DNA of 64,000 nt from Rhizobium hidalgonense (GCF_002914525.1 NZ_LODW01000058.1:1-64000); one strand, 5' to 3'; positions 8,246-17,287 are shown, counted from the first letter of the stretch. Numbers and translations: made by a program. Notes: generated by a model from the letters alone, not told the origin.

Positions 8246-8313
8246 AATTTTCCAAATTCTCGTTGACATCCATTTTCTAATACATATTTTGGAAAACATC
8301 AAGTTTCCTAAAT
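8246..8313. promoter_or_regulatory. divergent promoter with repeated TetR operator-like sites
   Basis: An AT-rich stretch holds TTTTCCAAA (8248-8256), its inverse TTTGGAAAA (8288-8296) and variants TTTTCTAATA (8273-8282) and TTTCCTAAAT (8304-8313). A -35-like TTGACA lies at 8263-8268 with TATTTT 16 bases further on (8285-8290), pointing to the efflux genes. The site layout fits a repressor that covers this promoter. Confidence 0.5.
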
Positions 8314-8378
8314 TGCATTCCATTCGAATTCAAAGGCCGCGGCCGATAGCGACAGCGACCACTCCCAGGAGAGAGACA

Positions 8379-9560
8379 ATGTCCATCAAAACCCTGCAGG
8401 CTCTGAACAACAACGCGCCTGCCTCGGAAATCACGGCGGAAGCCGCACCCGCAACCCTTGACGCCGGCAACGCGCCCCGCATCACTGAGGCCGTCGTCGT
8501 ATCGGAGCCTGCCGTTCGCAAGCGCCGTGGCCGGGGATTGCTGCTGGGCGCAACGGCTGTCGTCCTGATCGCTGCAGGCGCCTATTACGGCCACGACTAC
8601 TGGACAGTCGGCCGCTTTCACATCTCGACCGACGATGCCTATGTGAAGGCCGACAATACGACCGTCGCACCGAAGGTTTCGGGCTATCTCGCCGAAGTGC
8701 TCGTCAGCGATAATCAGCTGGTCAAGGCTGGTCAGCCGCTTGCGCGCATCGACGACCGCGACTTCAAGGCCGCTCTCGATCAGGCAAGCGCCGATGTCGC
8801 CGCGGCCGAGGCAACGCTCAACGCCAAGCAGGCTTCGCTTGATATCCAGCAGTCGGCAATCGCCGCCGCCCGCGCGACGGTTGACGTCGACCGCGCGAAC
8901 GAAACTTTCGCCGAGCAAAACAACAAGCGTTATTCGAACCTGGCCACCAGCGGCTACGCCCCGGTCCAGACGGCGCAGCAGGCCGCTTCGCAGATTGCCG
9001 CCGCCCAGGCAACGATCGTTCGCGACAGCGCTTCGCTCGACGCCGCCGTCAAGCAGGTCGATCTCTTGAACGCCGAGCTTGCCCAGGCGAAGGCTGCGCT
9101 TGCCCGCAGCCAGGCCGTGCAGCATCAAGCCGAGCTGAACCTCTCCTATGCAACGATCACAGCACCCGTCGACGGCACGGTCGGCAACCGGACGCTGCGT
9201 GTCGGCCAGTATGTTCAGGCCGGAACCCAACTCATGGCGGTCGTGCCGACGAGCGCGGTCTATGTGATTGCCAACTATAAGGAAACGCAGCTCACCGACG
9301 TCCGTGCCGGCCAGCCCGTGGAGATCGAGGTCGATACCTTCCCGGGCCGTACCTATCGCGGCCGGGTCGACAGCCTCGCTCCGGCAAGCGGCCAGGAATT
9401 TGCCCTGCTGCCGCCCGATAACGCCACCGGCAACTTCACCAAGGTCGTCCAGCGCATCCCGGTCAAAATCGTGCTCGACGGCGACGCCGCCATGAGTGGC
9501 GACCTGCGCCCCGGCATGTCCGTCCAACCGAGCATCGATACCAAGAACGACCGCAGCTAG
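8379..9560 (+). CDS. HlyD/EmrA-family periplasmic adaptor of an efflux pump
   Basis: A 393-residue membrane fusion protein that links an inner-membrane pump to the outer membrane. A cytoplasmic N-terminal tail of about 45 residues is followed by one membrane segment (about 48-67). Then come the biotinyl-lipoyl-like half motif (VAPKVSGYLAEVLVSDNQLV), a long Ala/Gln-rich coiled-coil hairpin (about 135-255) and the second half motif (ITAPVDGTVGNRTLRVGQYV). The start at 8379 is preceded by AGGAGAGAG. The DHA2 pump gene begins 23 bases after the stop, so both form one operon under the divergent TetR regulator. Substrates are unknown. Confidence 0.92.
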   Translation: MSIKTLQALNNNAPASEITAEAAPATLDAGNAPRITEAVVVSEPAVRKRRGRGLLLGATAVVLIAAGAYYGHDYWTVGRFHISTDDAYVKADNTTVAPKVSGYLAEVLVSDNQLVKAGQPLARIDDRDFKAALDQASADVAAAEATLNAKQASLDIQQSAIAAARATVDVDRANETFAEQNNKRYSNLATSGYAPVQTAQQAASQIAAAQATIVRDSASLDAAVKQVDLLNAELAQAKAALARSQAVQHQAELNLSYATITAPVDGTVGNRTLRVGQYVQAGTQLMAVVPTSAVYVIANYKETQLTDVRAGQPVEIEVDTFPGRTYRGRVDSLAPASGQEFALLPPDNATGNFTKVVQRIPVKIVLDGDAAMSGDLRPGMSVQPSIDTKNDRS

Positions 9561-9583
9561 GCCGGGAGCGAGGAGTTCGTGTC

Positions 9584-11167
9584 ATGTCCACCATCGCAGC
9601 AACAACCTTAGCCATATCGCAGCCGCGCGCCAGCACCCGGGAATGGATCGCCGTTCTCGCCGGCATGATCGGCGCCTTCATGGCGATCCTCAACATCCAG
9701 ATCACCAATGCGTCCCTCCTCGACATCGAGGGTGGCATCGGAACGGGCGTCGACAACGGCGCCTGGATCTCCACCTCCTACTTGATCGGCGAAATCGTCG
9801 TCATTCCGCTGACTGCCTATTTCAGCGGTGTTTTCTCGTTCCGCCGTTATATCCTCGTCAACTCCGTGCTTTTCCCGCTGTTCTCCATCGCCTGTGCCTT
9901 CGCCCATGATCTCGGCACGATGATCGTGCTACGCGGCCTGCAGGGCTTTGCCGGCGGTGTACTGATCCCGATGGCTTTCACCATGGTTCTGACCAAGCTG
10001 CCGAAATCGCAGCAGCCGCTCGGCCTCGCTATCTTCGCGCTTTCGGTCACCTTCGCACCGGCGATCGGCCCGACCATCGGCGGTTATCTCACCGAAAACT
10101 ATGGCTGGCAGACGATTTTCTTCATCAATGCCGTCCCGAGCGCGATCATGGTGGTGGCGCTCGCCCTGACGCTCGACAAGCAGCCGATGCAGCTTGGTCT
10201 GCTGAGGGAAGGCGATTGGGCCGGTATCTTCACCATGGCGATCGGTCTTTCGGCACTGCAGACGGTGCTTGAAGAAGGCAACAAGGAGGACTGGTTCTCC
10301 TCGCCCTTCATCGTCAAGCTGAGTATCGTCGCCTTCGTCTTCCTCGCCGCCTTCATCTGGATCGAGCTCACCGTCAAGAAGCCGCTGGTCAAGCTCAGCC
10401 TGCTGAGGCAGCGCAACTTCGGCATTGGTGTTGCGGTCAACGTGCTTGTCGGCGTCGCTCTCTTCGGCAGCGTCTACATCCTGCCGCAATATCTCGGCCA
10501 GGTGCAGCGCTACAATGCCGAGCAGATCGGCAACGTGCTGGCCTGGACCGGTCTGCCGCAACTGCTGCTCATCCCACTCGTGCCGATGATGATGAAACGC
10601 TTCGATGCGCGTTACATCGGTTTTCTCGGTATCTCGATCTTCGCGATCAGCTGCTTCATGAACGTCATGCTTTCGGCCGATACCGCCGGCGACCAGTTCT
10701 GGATCCCGAACATCGTTCGCGCGATCGGCCAGGCGCTGGTGCTAACGCCGATCACCGCTATCACCACCGCCGGCATCGCAGCCGCCGACGCGGCCGCCGC
10801 TTCGGGCCTGACCAACATGCTGCGCAATCTCGGCGGGGCGGTCGGCACGGCAACGCTCGGCACGGTTCTGACCAAGCGCGAGCAGTTCCACTCCAACATC
10901 ATCGGCCAGTCGATAACGCTCGGCCGCGATGAAGTCCGCAACCGCCTCGACCAGGTGACCGGCTACTTCATGTCGCACGGCGTCTCCGACCATGCGGTCG
11001 CAACGCAGAAAGCTGTGGTGGCGCTCGGGCAGATCGTCAAACGCCAGGCCCTAATTATGGGCTTCAGCGATACCTTCGCCGTTATCGGCACGGTGCTTGC
11101 CATTGCTGCCATTGCCTTGCTCTTCGCCCAGAAGCCACGCGCAGGTGCAGGCGCCGGCGCCCACTGA
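9584..11167 (+). CDS. DHA2-family (EmrB-type) drug:proton antiporter
   Basis: A 527-residue major facilitator protein with about 14 predicted membrane segments, the size and layout of EmrB. Proton-driven export of amphipathic toxic compounds works together with the adaptor encoded just upstream. The family's motif C region is visible around FAPAIGPTIGGYL. GAGGAG precedes the ATG. In rhizobia such EmrAB pairs often export plant-made phenolics or flavonoids, but that is knowledge of relatives and is not shown here. Confidence 0.92.
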   Translation: MSTIAATTLAISQPRASTREWIAVLAGMIGAFMAILNIQITNASLLDIEGGIGTGVDNGAWISTSYLIGEIVVIPLTAYFSGVFSFRRYILVNSVLFPLFSIACAFAHDLGTMIVLRGLQGFAGGVLIPMAFTMVLTKLPKSQQPLGLAIFALSVTFAPAIGPTIGGYLTENYGWQTIFFINAVPSAIMVVALALTLDKQPMQLGLLREGDWAGIFTMAIGLSALQTVLEEGNKEDWFSSPFIVKLSIVAFVFLAAFIWIELTVKKPLVKLSLLRQRNFGIGVAVNVLVGVALFGSVYILPQYLGQVQRYNAEQIGNVLAWTGLPQLLLIPLVPMMMKRFDARYIGFLGISIFAISCFMNVMLSADTAGDQFWIPNIVRAIGQALVLTPITAITTAGIAAADAAAASGLTNMLRNLGGAVGTATLGTVLTKREQFHSNIIGQSITLGRDEVRNRLDQVTGYFMSHGVSDHAVATQKAVVALGQIVKRQALIMGFSDTFAVIGTVLAIAAIALLFAQKPRAGAGAGAH

Positions 11168-11217
11168 AGGTCGGCCTCCGCATTGTTTCCCAACGAGCGC
11201 AGAAGCATGACAGGGAA

Positions 11218-11247
11218 AGCCCTCCTTCGCCCGAAGGAGGGCTCTTT
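11218..11247. terminator. strong hairpin terminator between convergent genes
   Basis: AGCCCTCCTTC (11218-11228) pairs with GAAGGAGGGCT (11233-11243) around a four-base loop and is followed by CTTTGT on the plus strand; the minus strand gives a similar structure. It separates the efflux pump gene from the convergent aldose-epimerase gene and could serve both. Confidence 0.8.
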
Positions 11248-11258
11248 GTGACGGCCTG

Positions 11259-12125
11259 TTACGGAATCTCGACCGTGAAGGCGAAGCTTGCCACGCCGCC
11301 CGGCGCCAGGATGGTCGTGGAGGGACGTTTCGACAGTTCGGTCGAACCTCCGCCCTCCGCAGCCGTTCCATGCCAAGGCTCGATGCAGATGAACGGCGCA
11401 CCCGGTTTGGTCCACAAGGCAAGGTTGGGCAGGTTCTTGAAGCCAAATAGCAAGCTCGGTCCGCTTTCGGCGCCGTAACGCAGCCCTTCGCCGGCACCTT
11501 GCGGGAAGATCATCGCATCCTGCTCGAACATCGCATGATCCAGCATCAGCCGGCCGGCATTGAACGGCGAGGGCAGCGACGCAGGGTTGATCAGGCCACC
11601 CTCCAGCCGTACGAGCTCCGGCTCGCCTTGATTGTCGAGTGTAACCGTATGGGCCTGCCCGGCGGCACCGGGCAACGGCCAGGCGAAAGCCGGATGGAAG
11701 CCCAGCCCGAACGGCATCGCCTTGCTGTCGCGATTGGTAACCTCTGCCGTCACCGTCAAAATGCGGCCCTCGACCGCATGCTCCAAGGTCAGCTGAAAAT
11801 CGAATGGATACACTGCTCTCGTGGCTTCGGAGGCGACCAGCTGGTGCCGGCACATCGTTGCCGTGGATGCTGCAAGTCTAAACTCGCTCCGGCGGGCAAA
11901 ACCATGCTGGGCCATCGGGTAGACCGCGCCGTCGATCGCGATCTTGTCATCCGGAGCCTTGCCGACGATCGGAAACAGGATCGGCGACCGCCCGGTCCAG
12001 AAGGCTGCATCGCCCGTCCACAGCCAGGAGCGTCCGTCGCTTGACGTAAGCGACTGCATCTCGGCGCCAAGGGGAGAGATGTCGACGGTGAGATCCTGAT
12101 TGCCGATCCGGATTAAGGTTGGCAT
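11259..12125 (-). CDS. aldose 1-epimerase family protein (LacX-like)
   Basis: A 288-residue protein of the galactose-mutarotase superfamily, LacX/YihR-like branch. It is expected to interconvert anomers of a sugar or act on a modified hexose in the cytoplasm. Visible family traits are the early LGAEMQSL stretch, GFARRSEF with the conserved His before it, GFHPAF with the catalytic-type His, and IEPWHG near the end. The start at 12125 has AAGGGAA upstream; a longer reading lacks a ribosome site. It stands alone, converging on the efflux operon. The exact sugar is unknown. Confidence 0.85.
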   Translation of the reverse strand: MPTLIRIGNQDLTVDISPLGAEMQSLTSSDGRSWLWTGDAAFWTGRSPILFPIVGKAPDDKIAIDGAVYPMAQHGFARRSEFRLAASTATMCRHQLVASEATRAVYPFDFQLTLEHAVEGRILTVTAEVTNRDSKAMPFGLGFHPAFAWPLPGAAGQAHTVTLDNQGEPELVRLEGGLINPASLPSPFNAGRLMLDHAMFEQDAMIFPQGAGEGLRYGAESGPSLLFGFKNLPNLALWTKPGAPFICIEPWHGTAAEGGGSTELSKRPSTTILAPGGVASFAFTVEIP

Positions 12126-12234
12126 CGCAATTCCCTTTCGCGCTGGTTCGGTACCAAGCCATACCTTTCCGCACCAGGGATTTCCACTCAATAGGTGGAG
12201 CGCGCGGTGGTGTGATCATGTTGTTGGGCGGACG

Positions 12235-12579
12235 CTATTTCCTGATCGCACCCAATCTTGCGAGCACTTCATTCGGGATTCCGTAGCGCTGAATGGCATC
12301 GCGATTGTTGCGCAGCCCGCAGATCTCGCGCTGGATGAAGAATGCCCAGACGGCATCGGAGGCTGCATTGAGCAGCCTCTCGTGTTCCTCGGCACTCTGG
12401 CGCTCGGCGGCCCAAGCCTTCAGCGCTGCAAGCGCCGCTTCCACCTTCAGCCCGTGACGCCCGAGCGCATCGGCACGTTCGGCCATCAGCTCGTATTCGA
12501 GGACGTTGAAGCCGTTTCTATCCTGCTGGGATTGTCTGAGGGTTGCGGCGGACGAACGCTCATTGGCACGAATTCCCTT
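12235..12579 (-). pseudogene. DUF6665-like gene, start region apparently frameshifted
   Basis: The frame ending at 12235 encodes a clear helical domain (NGFNVLEYELMAERADALGR... to LARLGAIRK) that I recognise as DUF6665-like, of unknown function. The first in-frame ATG (12486) would leave only 83 residues and cut the conserved beginning. The only sensible start signals, AAGGGAA followed by GTG/ATG at 12569 and 12563 and coding for a family-like MSVRPPQ, lie in a different frame that stops soon after. This suggests a one-base indel near 12530-12545, either real or a sequencing error. The frame also runs far upstream against the ABC-F gene, which I treat as chance. If intact, the product would be about 105-110 residues. 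Confidence 0.5.
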
Positions 12580-12705
12580 CGGCGAAGGCCACGATCTTAG
12601 CCAATCCGGCTCGACAGATCGAGAGGGTTCGAACGGGTCTATCCCGTCATTTCCATGCGTGGCATAAGGGCGCCGAAAAAACTTTCCCCCTGGGCCCAGC
12701 ACATC

Positions 12706-14328
12706 ATGATTCGTATCGAGAATATCAGCAAACAGCTCAGCCACCGGATCCTCTTCATCGAGGCATCGGCAGCCCTCAACAGAGGCGAGAAGATCGGTCT
12801 CGTCGGCCCGAATGGCGCCGGCAAAACGACGATCTTCAGGATGATCAACGGTGAGGAACAGCCCGATGAGGGGCAGGTGTCCTGCGAGAAGGGCGTTACC
12901 ATCGGCTATTTCAACCAGGACGTCGGCGAGATGGCGGGGCACAGTGCCGTCGCCGAGGTGATGAACGGCGCCGGTCCGGTCAGCATCGTTGCCGGCGAGT
13001 TACGCGAGCTGGAGGCCGCCATGGCCGATCCCGAGCAGGCCGACGACATGGATAAGATCATCGAGCGTTATGGCGAGGTGCAGGCGCGCTATGAGGAGCT
13101 TGACGGCTATGCGCTCGAAGGCCGCGCCCGCGAAGTGCTCGCGGGCTTAAGCTTCAGCCAGGAGATGATGGACGGCGACGTCGGTGCGCTGTCGGGCGGC
13201 TGGAAGATGCGCGTGGCGCTCGCCCGCATCCTGTTGGCGCGACCCGACGTCATGCTGCTCGACGAGCCGAGCAACCATCTGGATCTCGAAAGCCTGATCT
13301 GGCTGGAAGAGTTCCTGAAGGGATACGAAGGCGCGCTGCTGATGACCTCGCACGACCGCGAGTTCATGAACCGGATCATCACCAAGATCATCGAGATCGA
13401 CGGCGGCACATTGACGACCTATTCGGGCGATTACGAATTCTACGAGCAGCAGCGGGCGCAGAACGAAAAGCAGCAGCAGGCCCAGTTCGAGCGTCAGCAG
13501 GCGATGCTCGCCAAGGAAATCAAGTTCATCGAGCGGTTCAAGGCGCGCGCCTCGCATGCCTCGCAGGTGCAGAGCCGCGTCAAGAAACTGGAAAAGATCG
13601 ACCGGGTGGAGCCGCCCAAGCGCCGGCAGTCGGTCGCTTTCGAATTCCAGTCGGCGCCGCGATCCGGCGAGGACGTGGTCAGCTTGAAGAACGTACACAA
13701 GAAATACGGTAGCCGAAGCATCTATGAAGGGCTTGATTTCATGGTGCGGCGGCGGGAACGCTGGTGCATCATGGGCATCAACGGCGCCGGCAAGTCGACA
13801 CTGCTGAAACTGGTGACCGGTACCGCCGAGCCAGATGAAGGCAGCGTCGCGCTCGGTGCCAGCGTCAAGATGGGCTATTTCGCCCAGCACGCCATGGATA
13901 TTCTCGATGGCGAGCACACCGTCTTCCAATCCCTGGAAGACCGGTTTCCCCAGGCGGGGCAGGGGCCTTTGCGGGCGCTTGCCGGATGTTTCGGCTTTTC
14001 CGGCGACGACGTCGAGAAGCGGTGCCGCGTGTTGTCGGGCGGCGAGAAGGCGCGGCTGGTCATGGCAATGATGCTGTTCGACCCGCCGAACCTCTTGGTG
14101 CTCGACGAGCCGACGAACCATCTCGACCTCGACACCAAGGAGATGCTGATCAAGGCGCTGTCGCAATATGAGGGCACCATGCTGTTCGTCTCGCATGACC
14201 GGCATTTCCTCGCCGCACTTTCCAATCGGGTGCTGGAGCTGACGCCTGAGGGCATCCATCAATATGGCGGCGGCTATACGGAATATGTGGCGCGCACCGG
14301 CCACGAGGCGCCGGGTCTTAGGAGCTGA
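12706..14328 (+). CDS. ABC-F family ATPase (translation factor type)
   Basis: A 540-residue soluble protein with two ABC ATPase domains and no membrane part, as in ABC-F proteins (EttA, Uup, YbiT), which act on the ribosome. Domain 1 has Walker A GPNGAGKT near residue 34, signature LSGGWKMR and DEPSNHLD. A charged Gln/Lys-rich linker follows (about 240-310). Domain 2 has GINGAGKST, LSGGEKARL and DEPTNHLD. The ATG at 12706 is chosen because the ABC domain begins there (MIRIENISK); there is no strong ribosome site. The linker without a long C-terminal coiled coil fits the YbiT-like branch better than Uup. Specific ribosomal role unknown. Confidence 0.9.
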   Translation: MIRIENISKQLSHRILFIEASAALNRGEKIGLVGPNGAGKTTIFRMINGEEQPDEGQVSCEKGVTIGYFNQDVGEMAGHSAVAEVMNGAGPVSIVAGELRELEAAMADPEQADDMDKIIERYGEVQARYEELDGYALEGRAREVLAGLSFSQEMMDGDVGALSGGWKMRVALARILLARPDVMLLDEPSNHLDLESLIWLEEFLKGYEGALLMTSHDREFMNRIITKIIEIDGGTLTTYSGDYEFYEQQRAQNEKQQQAQFERQQAMLAKEIKFIERFKARASHASQVQSRVKKLEKIDRVEPPKRRQSVAFEFQSAPRSGEDVVSLKNVHKKYGSRSIYEGLDFMVRRRERWCIMGINGAGKSTLLKLVTGTAEPDEGSVALGASVKMGYFAQHAMDILDGEHTVFQSLEDRFPQAGQGPLRALAGCFGFSGDDVEKRCRVLSGGEKARLVMAMMLFDPPNLLVLDEPTNHLDLDTKEMLIKALSQYEGTMLFVSHDRHFLAALSNRVLELTPEGIHQYGGGYTEYVARTGHEAPGLRS

Positions 14329-14378
14329 CGATTATTTTCGTGCGGCATGTCGAAACCGTCGGCATCCGGCGAGGGCAG

Positions 14379-14551
14379 TCGCGGTCCTGCTGACGATCAA
14401 GGTCGACGATGTTTATGCAGTCTGCGCGGAGCTGCGCAGGCTTGGCGTGACGCTGCTCAATGGACCGGTCGATCGTCCCTGCGGCCGCCGTACGGCGGCC
14501 TTTGCGGATCCGTCCGGCCACGTCTGGGAGGTCGCGCAGATACTGCGCTAA
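14379..14551 (+). pseudogene. C-terminal remnant of a VOC (glyoxalase-like) gene
   Basis: About 57 codons read as the end of a VOC/glyoxalase-fold protein: IKVDDVYAVCAELRRLGV, then AAFADPSGHVWEVAQ with the metal-site Glu. The first half of the fold is missing and the frame has no start of its own, as it joins an unrelated stretch after the ABC-F stop. It is most likely a 5'-truncated relic. Confidence 0.65.
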
Positions 14552-14683
14552 GTGTTGCATCCAAGGCCTTGGCGAGCCGCTTCCATCACCCGAAGGGCGG
14601 ATTCTGCGGCTATTGCCACGATGATGACCAAATTCCGTGGTGTTCGGAGCCCTCTTCATGCAATCGGGGACGGGCGCATCAGC

Positions 14684-15211
14684 ATGGACTGGATAAATCG
14701 CTATATCGATCAGCCGCTACTGCACGGCGCGGCGGGCTTGTTGCGGAGCTGGCATCTTCGGACGCGGCAACCGCCGGAACTGCTGGAGCCGACGTGGAAT
14801 CTCGTCGTGCTTTCCTTTCTGCTGATCGCGAGCGGGCAGGTCCTGGCCGGCAAGCCTTTCGCGCTCGGTGTTGCCGCGCTGATCATGCTGGCGCTGCCGT
14901 CCGCGCGAAAACTGCTTTCGGTGATGAAGGCGAGCGGAGGCGGCTACGGCGCCCGGGAATACAAGTCGTTGAGAGCACGCGCCATCGCCAAACGTGAGGC
15001 GGAGTGGTCGGTGCGGATCATCGTCCTGTTTTGCTCTGCCTGCCTTCCCTTCTTCACCCGCATCGACGATCCGGCGGGAGCCTGTTTCATGCTGGGGGCA
15101 AGCATCTGGTTCGTCCTGACCGGGCCGCTCAAGGCCTATCTCGAGGCGGCCGAGCCCCCCGAGCCGAATGAAGGCGACCGGATGTTCAGCGGCGCTTTTT
15201 ATTTCGGCTGA
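14684..15211 (+). CDS. hypothetical protein with four hydrophobic segments
   Basis: A 175-residue protein I do not recognise. It has two hydrophobic pairs (about residues 44-75 and 110-145) separated by a basic, polar stretch (90-108), and an acidic tail (EAAEPPEPNEGD). An inner-membrane location is likely. The ATG at 14684 gives MDWINRYIDQ as a natural beginning; the ribosome site (GGGGACGGG) is weak. No operon partner is obvious. Confidence 0.65.
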   Translation: MDWINRYIDQPLLHGAAGLLRSWHLRTRQPPELLEPTWNLVVLSFLLIASGQVLAGKPFALGVAALIMLALPSARKLLSVMKASGGGYGAREYKSLRARAIAKREAEWSVRIIVLFCSACLPFFTRIDDPAGACFMLGASIWFVLTGPLKAYLEAAEPPEPNEGDRMFSGAFYFG

Positions 15212-15311
15212 ACCGGGCCGATGCGGCGTTGCATGCGCCGGGCCCGAGAGGGACAGGGAACCAAATGGGGCGGCCTCCGTTATCTCCGCAGCAACGTAAA
15301 AGGAGATTGCG

Positions 15312-15476
15312 ATGCTTTATTACGCTCTGGTGTTTCTCGTTGTGGCCTTGATAGCCGGCGTCCTCGGATTTGGCGGTATAGCAGGGGCTTCAGCTTCTAT
15401 TGCCCAGGTTCTGTTCTTCATTTTCCTGGTGCTGTTCGTGGTATCGCTCGTCATGCGCTTTATGCGCAGAGTATAG
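15312..15476 (+). CDS. DUF1328 small membrane protein (YtjA-like)
   Basis: A 54-residue protein beginning [16 protein letters not shown] and made of two hydrophobic segments joined by a Gly-rich turn ([13 protein letters not shown]), which is the DUF1328/YtjA pattern. These are common small inner-membrane proteins of proteobacteria, often stress-induced, with unknown function. AAAAGGAG stands before the ATG and a strong terminator follows the stop within 20 bases, so it is a one-gene transcript. Confidence 0.9.
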   Translation: MLYYALVFLVVALIAGVLGFGGIAGASASIAQVLFFIFLVLFVVSLVMRFMRRV

Positions 15477-15494
15477 CGCGAATGGAATAAGTAT

Positions 15495-15530
15495 AAAAAC
15501 CCGGCGAGCACATCGCCGGGTTTTTCTTTA
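15495..15530 (+). terminator. intrinsic terminator after the DUF1328 gene
   Basis: AAAACCCGGCGA (from 15496) pairs with TCGCCGGGTTTTT around a short GCACA loop, followed by TTTTTCTTT. The A-rich left flank makes it usable on both strands, so it may also end the minus-strand EF-hand gene transcript. Confidence 0.9.
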
Positions 15531-15556
15531 TTGCCGCATCCGGTTTGACGCCGCCC

Positions 15557-15913
15557 TCACTGGAGGTTCCCGTTACGATCATGGTCGGCTGTCGCGAAAT
15601 CCGCCATGACCCGCTGCATGAATTCGCTTCGGCTGATGCCGCCATTGTGGTTGGCGTCGGTCAAGGAGAATTGCTCGACGGTCAGGATCTGAACCGTCTC
15701 ATCGGACTGAAGGCTGCCATCCTTGTTCTTGTCGAGACTTCCGAATGCCGTGCCCATGAAGGTTTCGTATTCGGAGCGATCGACCGTCTTGCTGGCATTG
15801 CCGTCGAGTCGGTCCATCTGGCCCTGATACATCGATCCGGGCTGCTGTTGTTGTGCTGCTGCCCCAAGGCATTGGCACAGGATAAGTGTCGTCGCGAAAG
15901 CCAAGGTCTTCAT
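15557..15913 (-). CDS. periplasmic EF-hand calcium-binding protein
   Basis: A 118-residue protein with a signal peptide (about residues 1-20, cut near GAAAQ). It then has EF-hand loops at 61-72 (DKNKDGSLQSDE) and 86-97 (DANHNGGISRSE), a degenerate one near 37-48, and a last loop that starts at 110 (DHDRNGNL) and is cut by the stop codon. It probably binds calcium in the periplasm; no enzyme domain is visible. The ATG at 15913 is preceded by GGGGAAGGAT. The lipoprotein gene ends 20 bases upstream on the same strand, so both are probably transcribed together. Confidence 0.85.
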   Translation of the reverse strand: MKTLAFATTLILCQCLGAAAQQQQPGSMYQGQMDRLDGNASKTVDRSEYETFMGTAFGSLDKNKDGSLQSDETVQILTVEQFSLTDANHNGGISRSEFMQRVMADFATADHDRNGNLQ

Positions 15914-15933
15914 CGTTTGATATCCTTCCCCCA

Positions 15934-16182
15934 TTATCGGCAAGCCAGACGATTGCCGACGAAACCGCCACCGCCTATGCCGGCTCCAATAGCAAGCACC
16001 TGTCCGGTTCCAGCCCCGATCGTGCTGCCGATCAGACCGCCGACAATCGCGCCGCCGACGGTTCCGGCAATACAGCCGAATTCGGAATTGTGATCCGCGA
16101 CCGCCTGTGATGTCGGCCCGGACTGGCAGCCAGAGATGGCAAGGCATCCCGCAAGCATGATGTTTGTCGTGCGTATGCGCAT
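15934..16182 (-). CDS. glycine-zipper lipoprotein (17-kDa antigen type)
   Basis: An 82-residue protein with a lipoprotein signal: basic start, hydrophobic stretch and LAISGC, giving lipid attachment at Cys19. The mature part is a glycine-zipper membrane segment (GGAIVGGLIGSTIGAGTG), as in SlyB/Rickettsia 17-kDa surface antigen proteins. It probably sits in the outer membrane and supports envelope integrity. GGGAGG precedes the ATG. The EF-hand gene follows in the same direction. Confidence 0.85.
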   Translation of the reverse strand: MRIRTTNIMLAGCLAISGCQSGPTSQAVADHNSEFGCIAGTVGGAIVGGLIGSTIGAGTGQVLAIGAGIGGGGFVGNRLACR

Positions 16183-16755
16183 GTTTCCCTCCCGATAAAT
16201 ATACCCGCCATCTGCAAAAGAGACCGGTGGGTGTACGATTGTTCGGTCCCTGCGAAGCTATCGCCTGATTATATCGCTGAAATTCAGACTTTATTTCTGT
16301 TCGAACAGAAGGAGAATTCCGGAAAACAACCGGACATTCTGCGGCAGTGCAAAGCAATCACGCCATTTCCCCCGCCGTTACAGTCTTGCAGGGAGAATAC
16401 TTCCAAATAGTACAGCTGTAGACCCCGAATGGCAACCTGCGCGGTCATCATCGCAATCGGCAACAGGGCGCTCGTCCGGAAAAGACGATGGCGATCGCAA
16501 TCGTGCCTTTCCGGCAACCATTCCTGACAACATCATGAAATAACCGGATGACGTGAATTAGTGCCTTTGAAATGTCCCAATGGGGCTGAACCGTAGGCAT
16601 GTTTGTCGCTCGTGCCCTCCCATGCGCTTCGACAGGCGATGCGAAAAGGATGCCGGTTCCGGATCGTTTAGTGGTTCCGTCCGTTATCTGTAGCCGAATC
16701 TGGTGGCGAGTAGCCGGGTATTTTGCTCCCGTCACGATTTGAGAAGGAGACACTT
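16183..16755. other. intergenic stretch, no gene recognised
   Basis: About 570 bases between divergent genes. Short open frames on both strands lack family similarity, good starts or consistent codon use. The part near 16270-16420 is more AT-rich and may contain the promoter of the lipoprotein gene; the part just before 16756 serves the DUF992 gene. No tRNA or clear RNA structure was seen. Confidence 0.5.
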
Positions 16756-17277
16756 ATGAAGAAGACTTTTGCGACGGCGTTTGCCGCGGTATCATTGAGC
16801 CTCATCGGCGCGGCGGCGGTCAATGCCGCCGACCCGGTCACCAGGACATATGAAGAGCCGGACCTGCGCAACGGCGTGAAGATCGGTTACCTCACCTGCG
16901 ATATCGGCGGCGGCACGGGTTATGTGCTCGGTTCATCCAAGGAGGCCGATTGCATCTTCCAGTCGACCGTCGGCAACGAGCTTACGGATCGTTATACCGG
17001 CGAAGTGAGAAAACTCGGCATCGACCTCGGTTTCACCACGCGCAGCCGGTTGATCTGGGCCGTGTTTGCGCCGACGGCCGGTTATCATCGCGGATCGCTC
17101 GCCGGCCTCTATGTCGGCGCCACCGCCGAGGCGACGCTCGGCGCCGGTGTTGGCGCCAATCTCCTGGTTGGCGGCACCTCCGGCTCGATCCATCTGCAGA
17201 CGGTCAGCCTGACCGGCCAGCTTGGCCTTAACGTCGCGGCCGGCAGTGCCTCGATGACGCTGACGGCCGACAATTGA
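16756..17277 (+). CDS. DUF992 periplasmic protein
   Basis: A 173-residue secreted protein with a signal peptide (residues 1-24, cut after AVNA). The mature part has the DUF992 pattern: GYLTCDIGGGTGYVLGSSKEADCIF with a conserved Cys pair, then Gly/Ala-rich strands (GATAEATLGAGVGANLLVGG). DUF992 proteins are widespread in Rhizobiales and of unknown function. GAGAAGGAGA is well placed before the ATG. A GC-rich hairpin follows the stop. Confidence 0.88.
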   Translation: MKKTFATAFAAVSLSLIGAAAVNAADPVTRTYEEPDLRNGVKIGYLTCDIGGGTGYVLGSSKEADCIFQSTVGNELTDRYTGEVRKLGIDLGFTTRSRLIWAVFAPTAGYHRGSLAGLYVGATAEATLGAGVGANLLVGGTSGSIHLQTVSLTGQLGLNVAAGSASMTLTADN

Positions 17278-17287
17278 TATGCCTTTT

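Noticed and set aside
13147-14304. 385-codon minus-strand frame
   Set aside because: Antisense to the ABC-F ATPase with no motif; His/Leu/Arg-rich shadow.
16448-16753. Possible 101-residue minus-strand gene
   Set aside because: No family match or ribosome site, and it overlaps the promoter area of the DUF992 gene.
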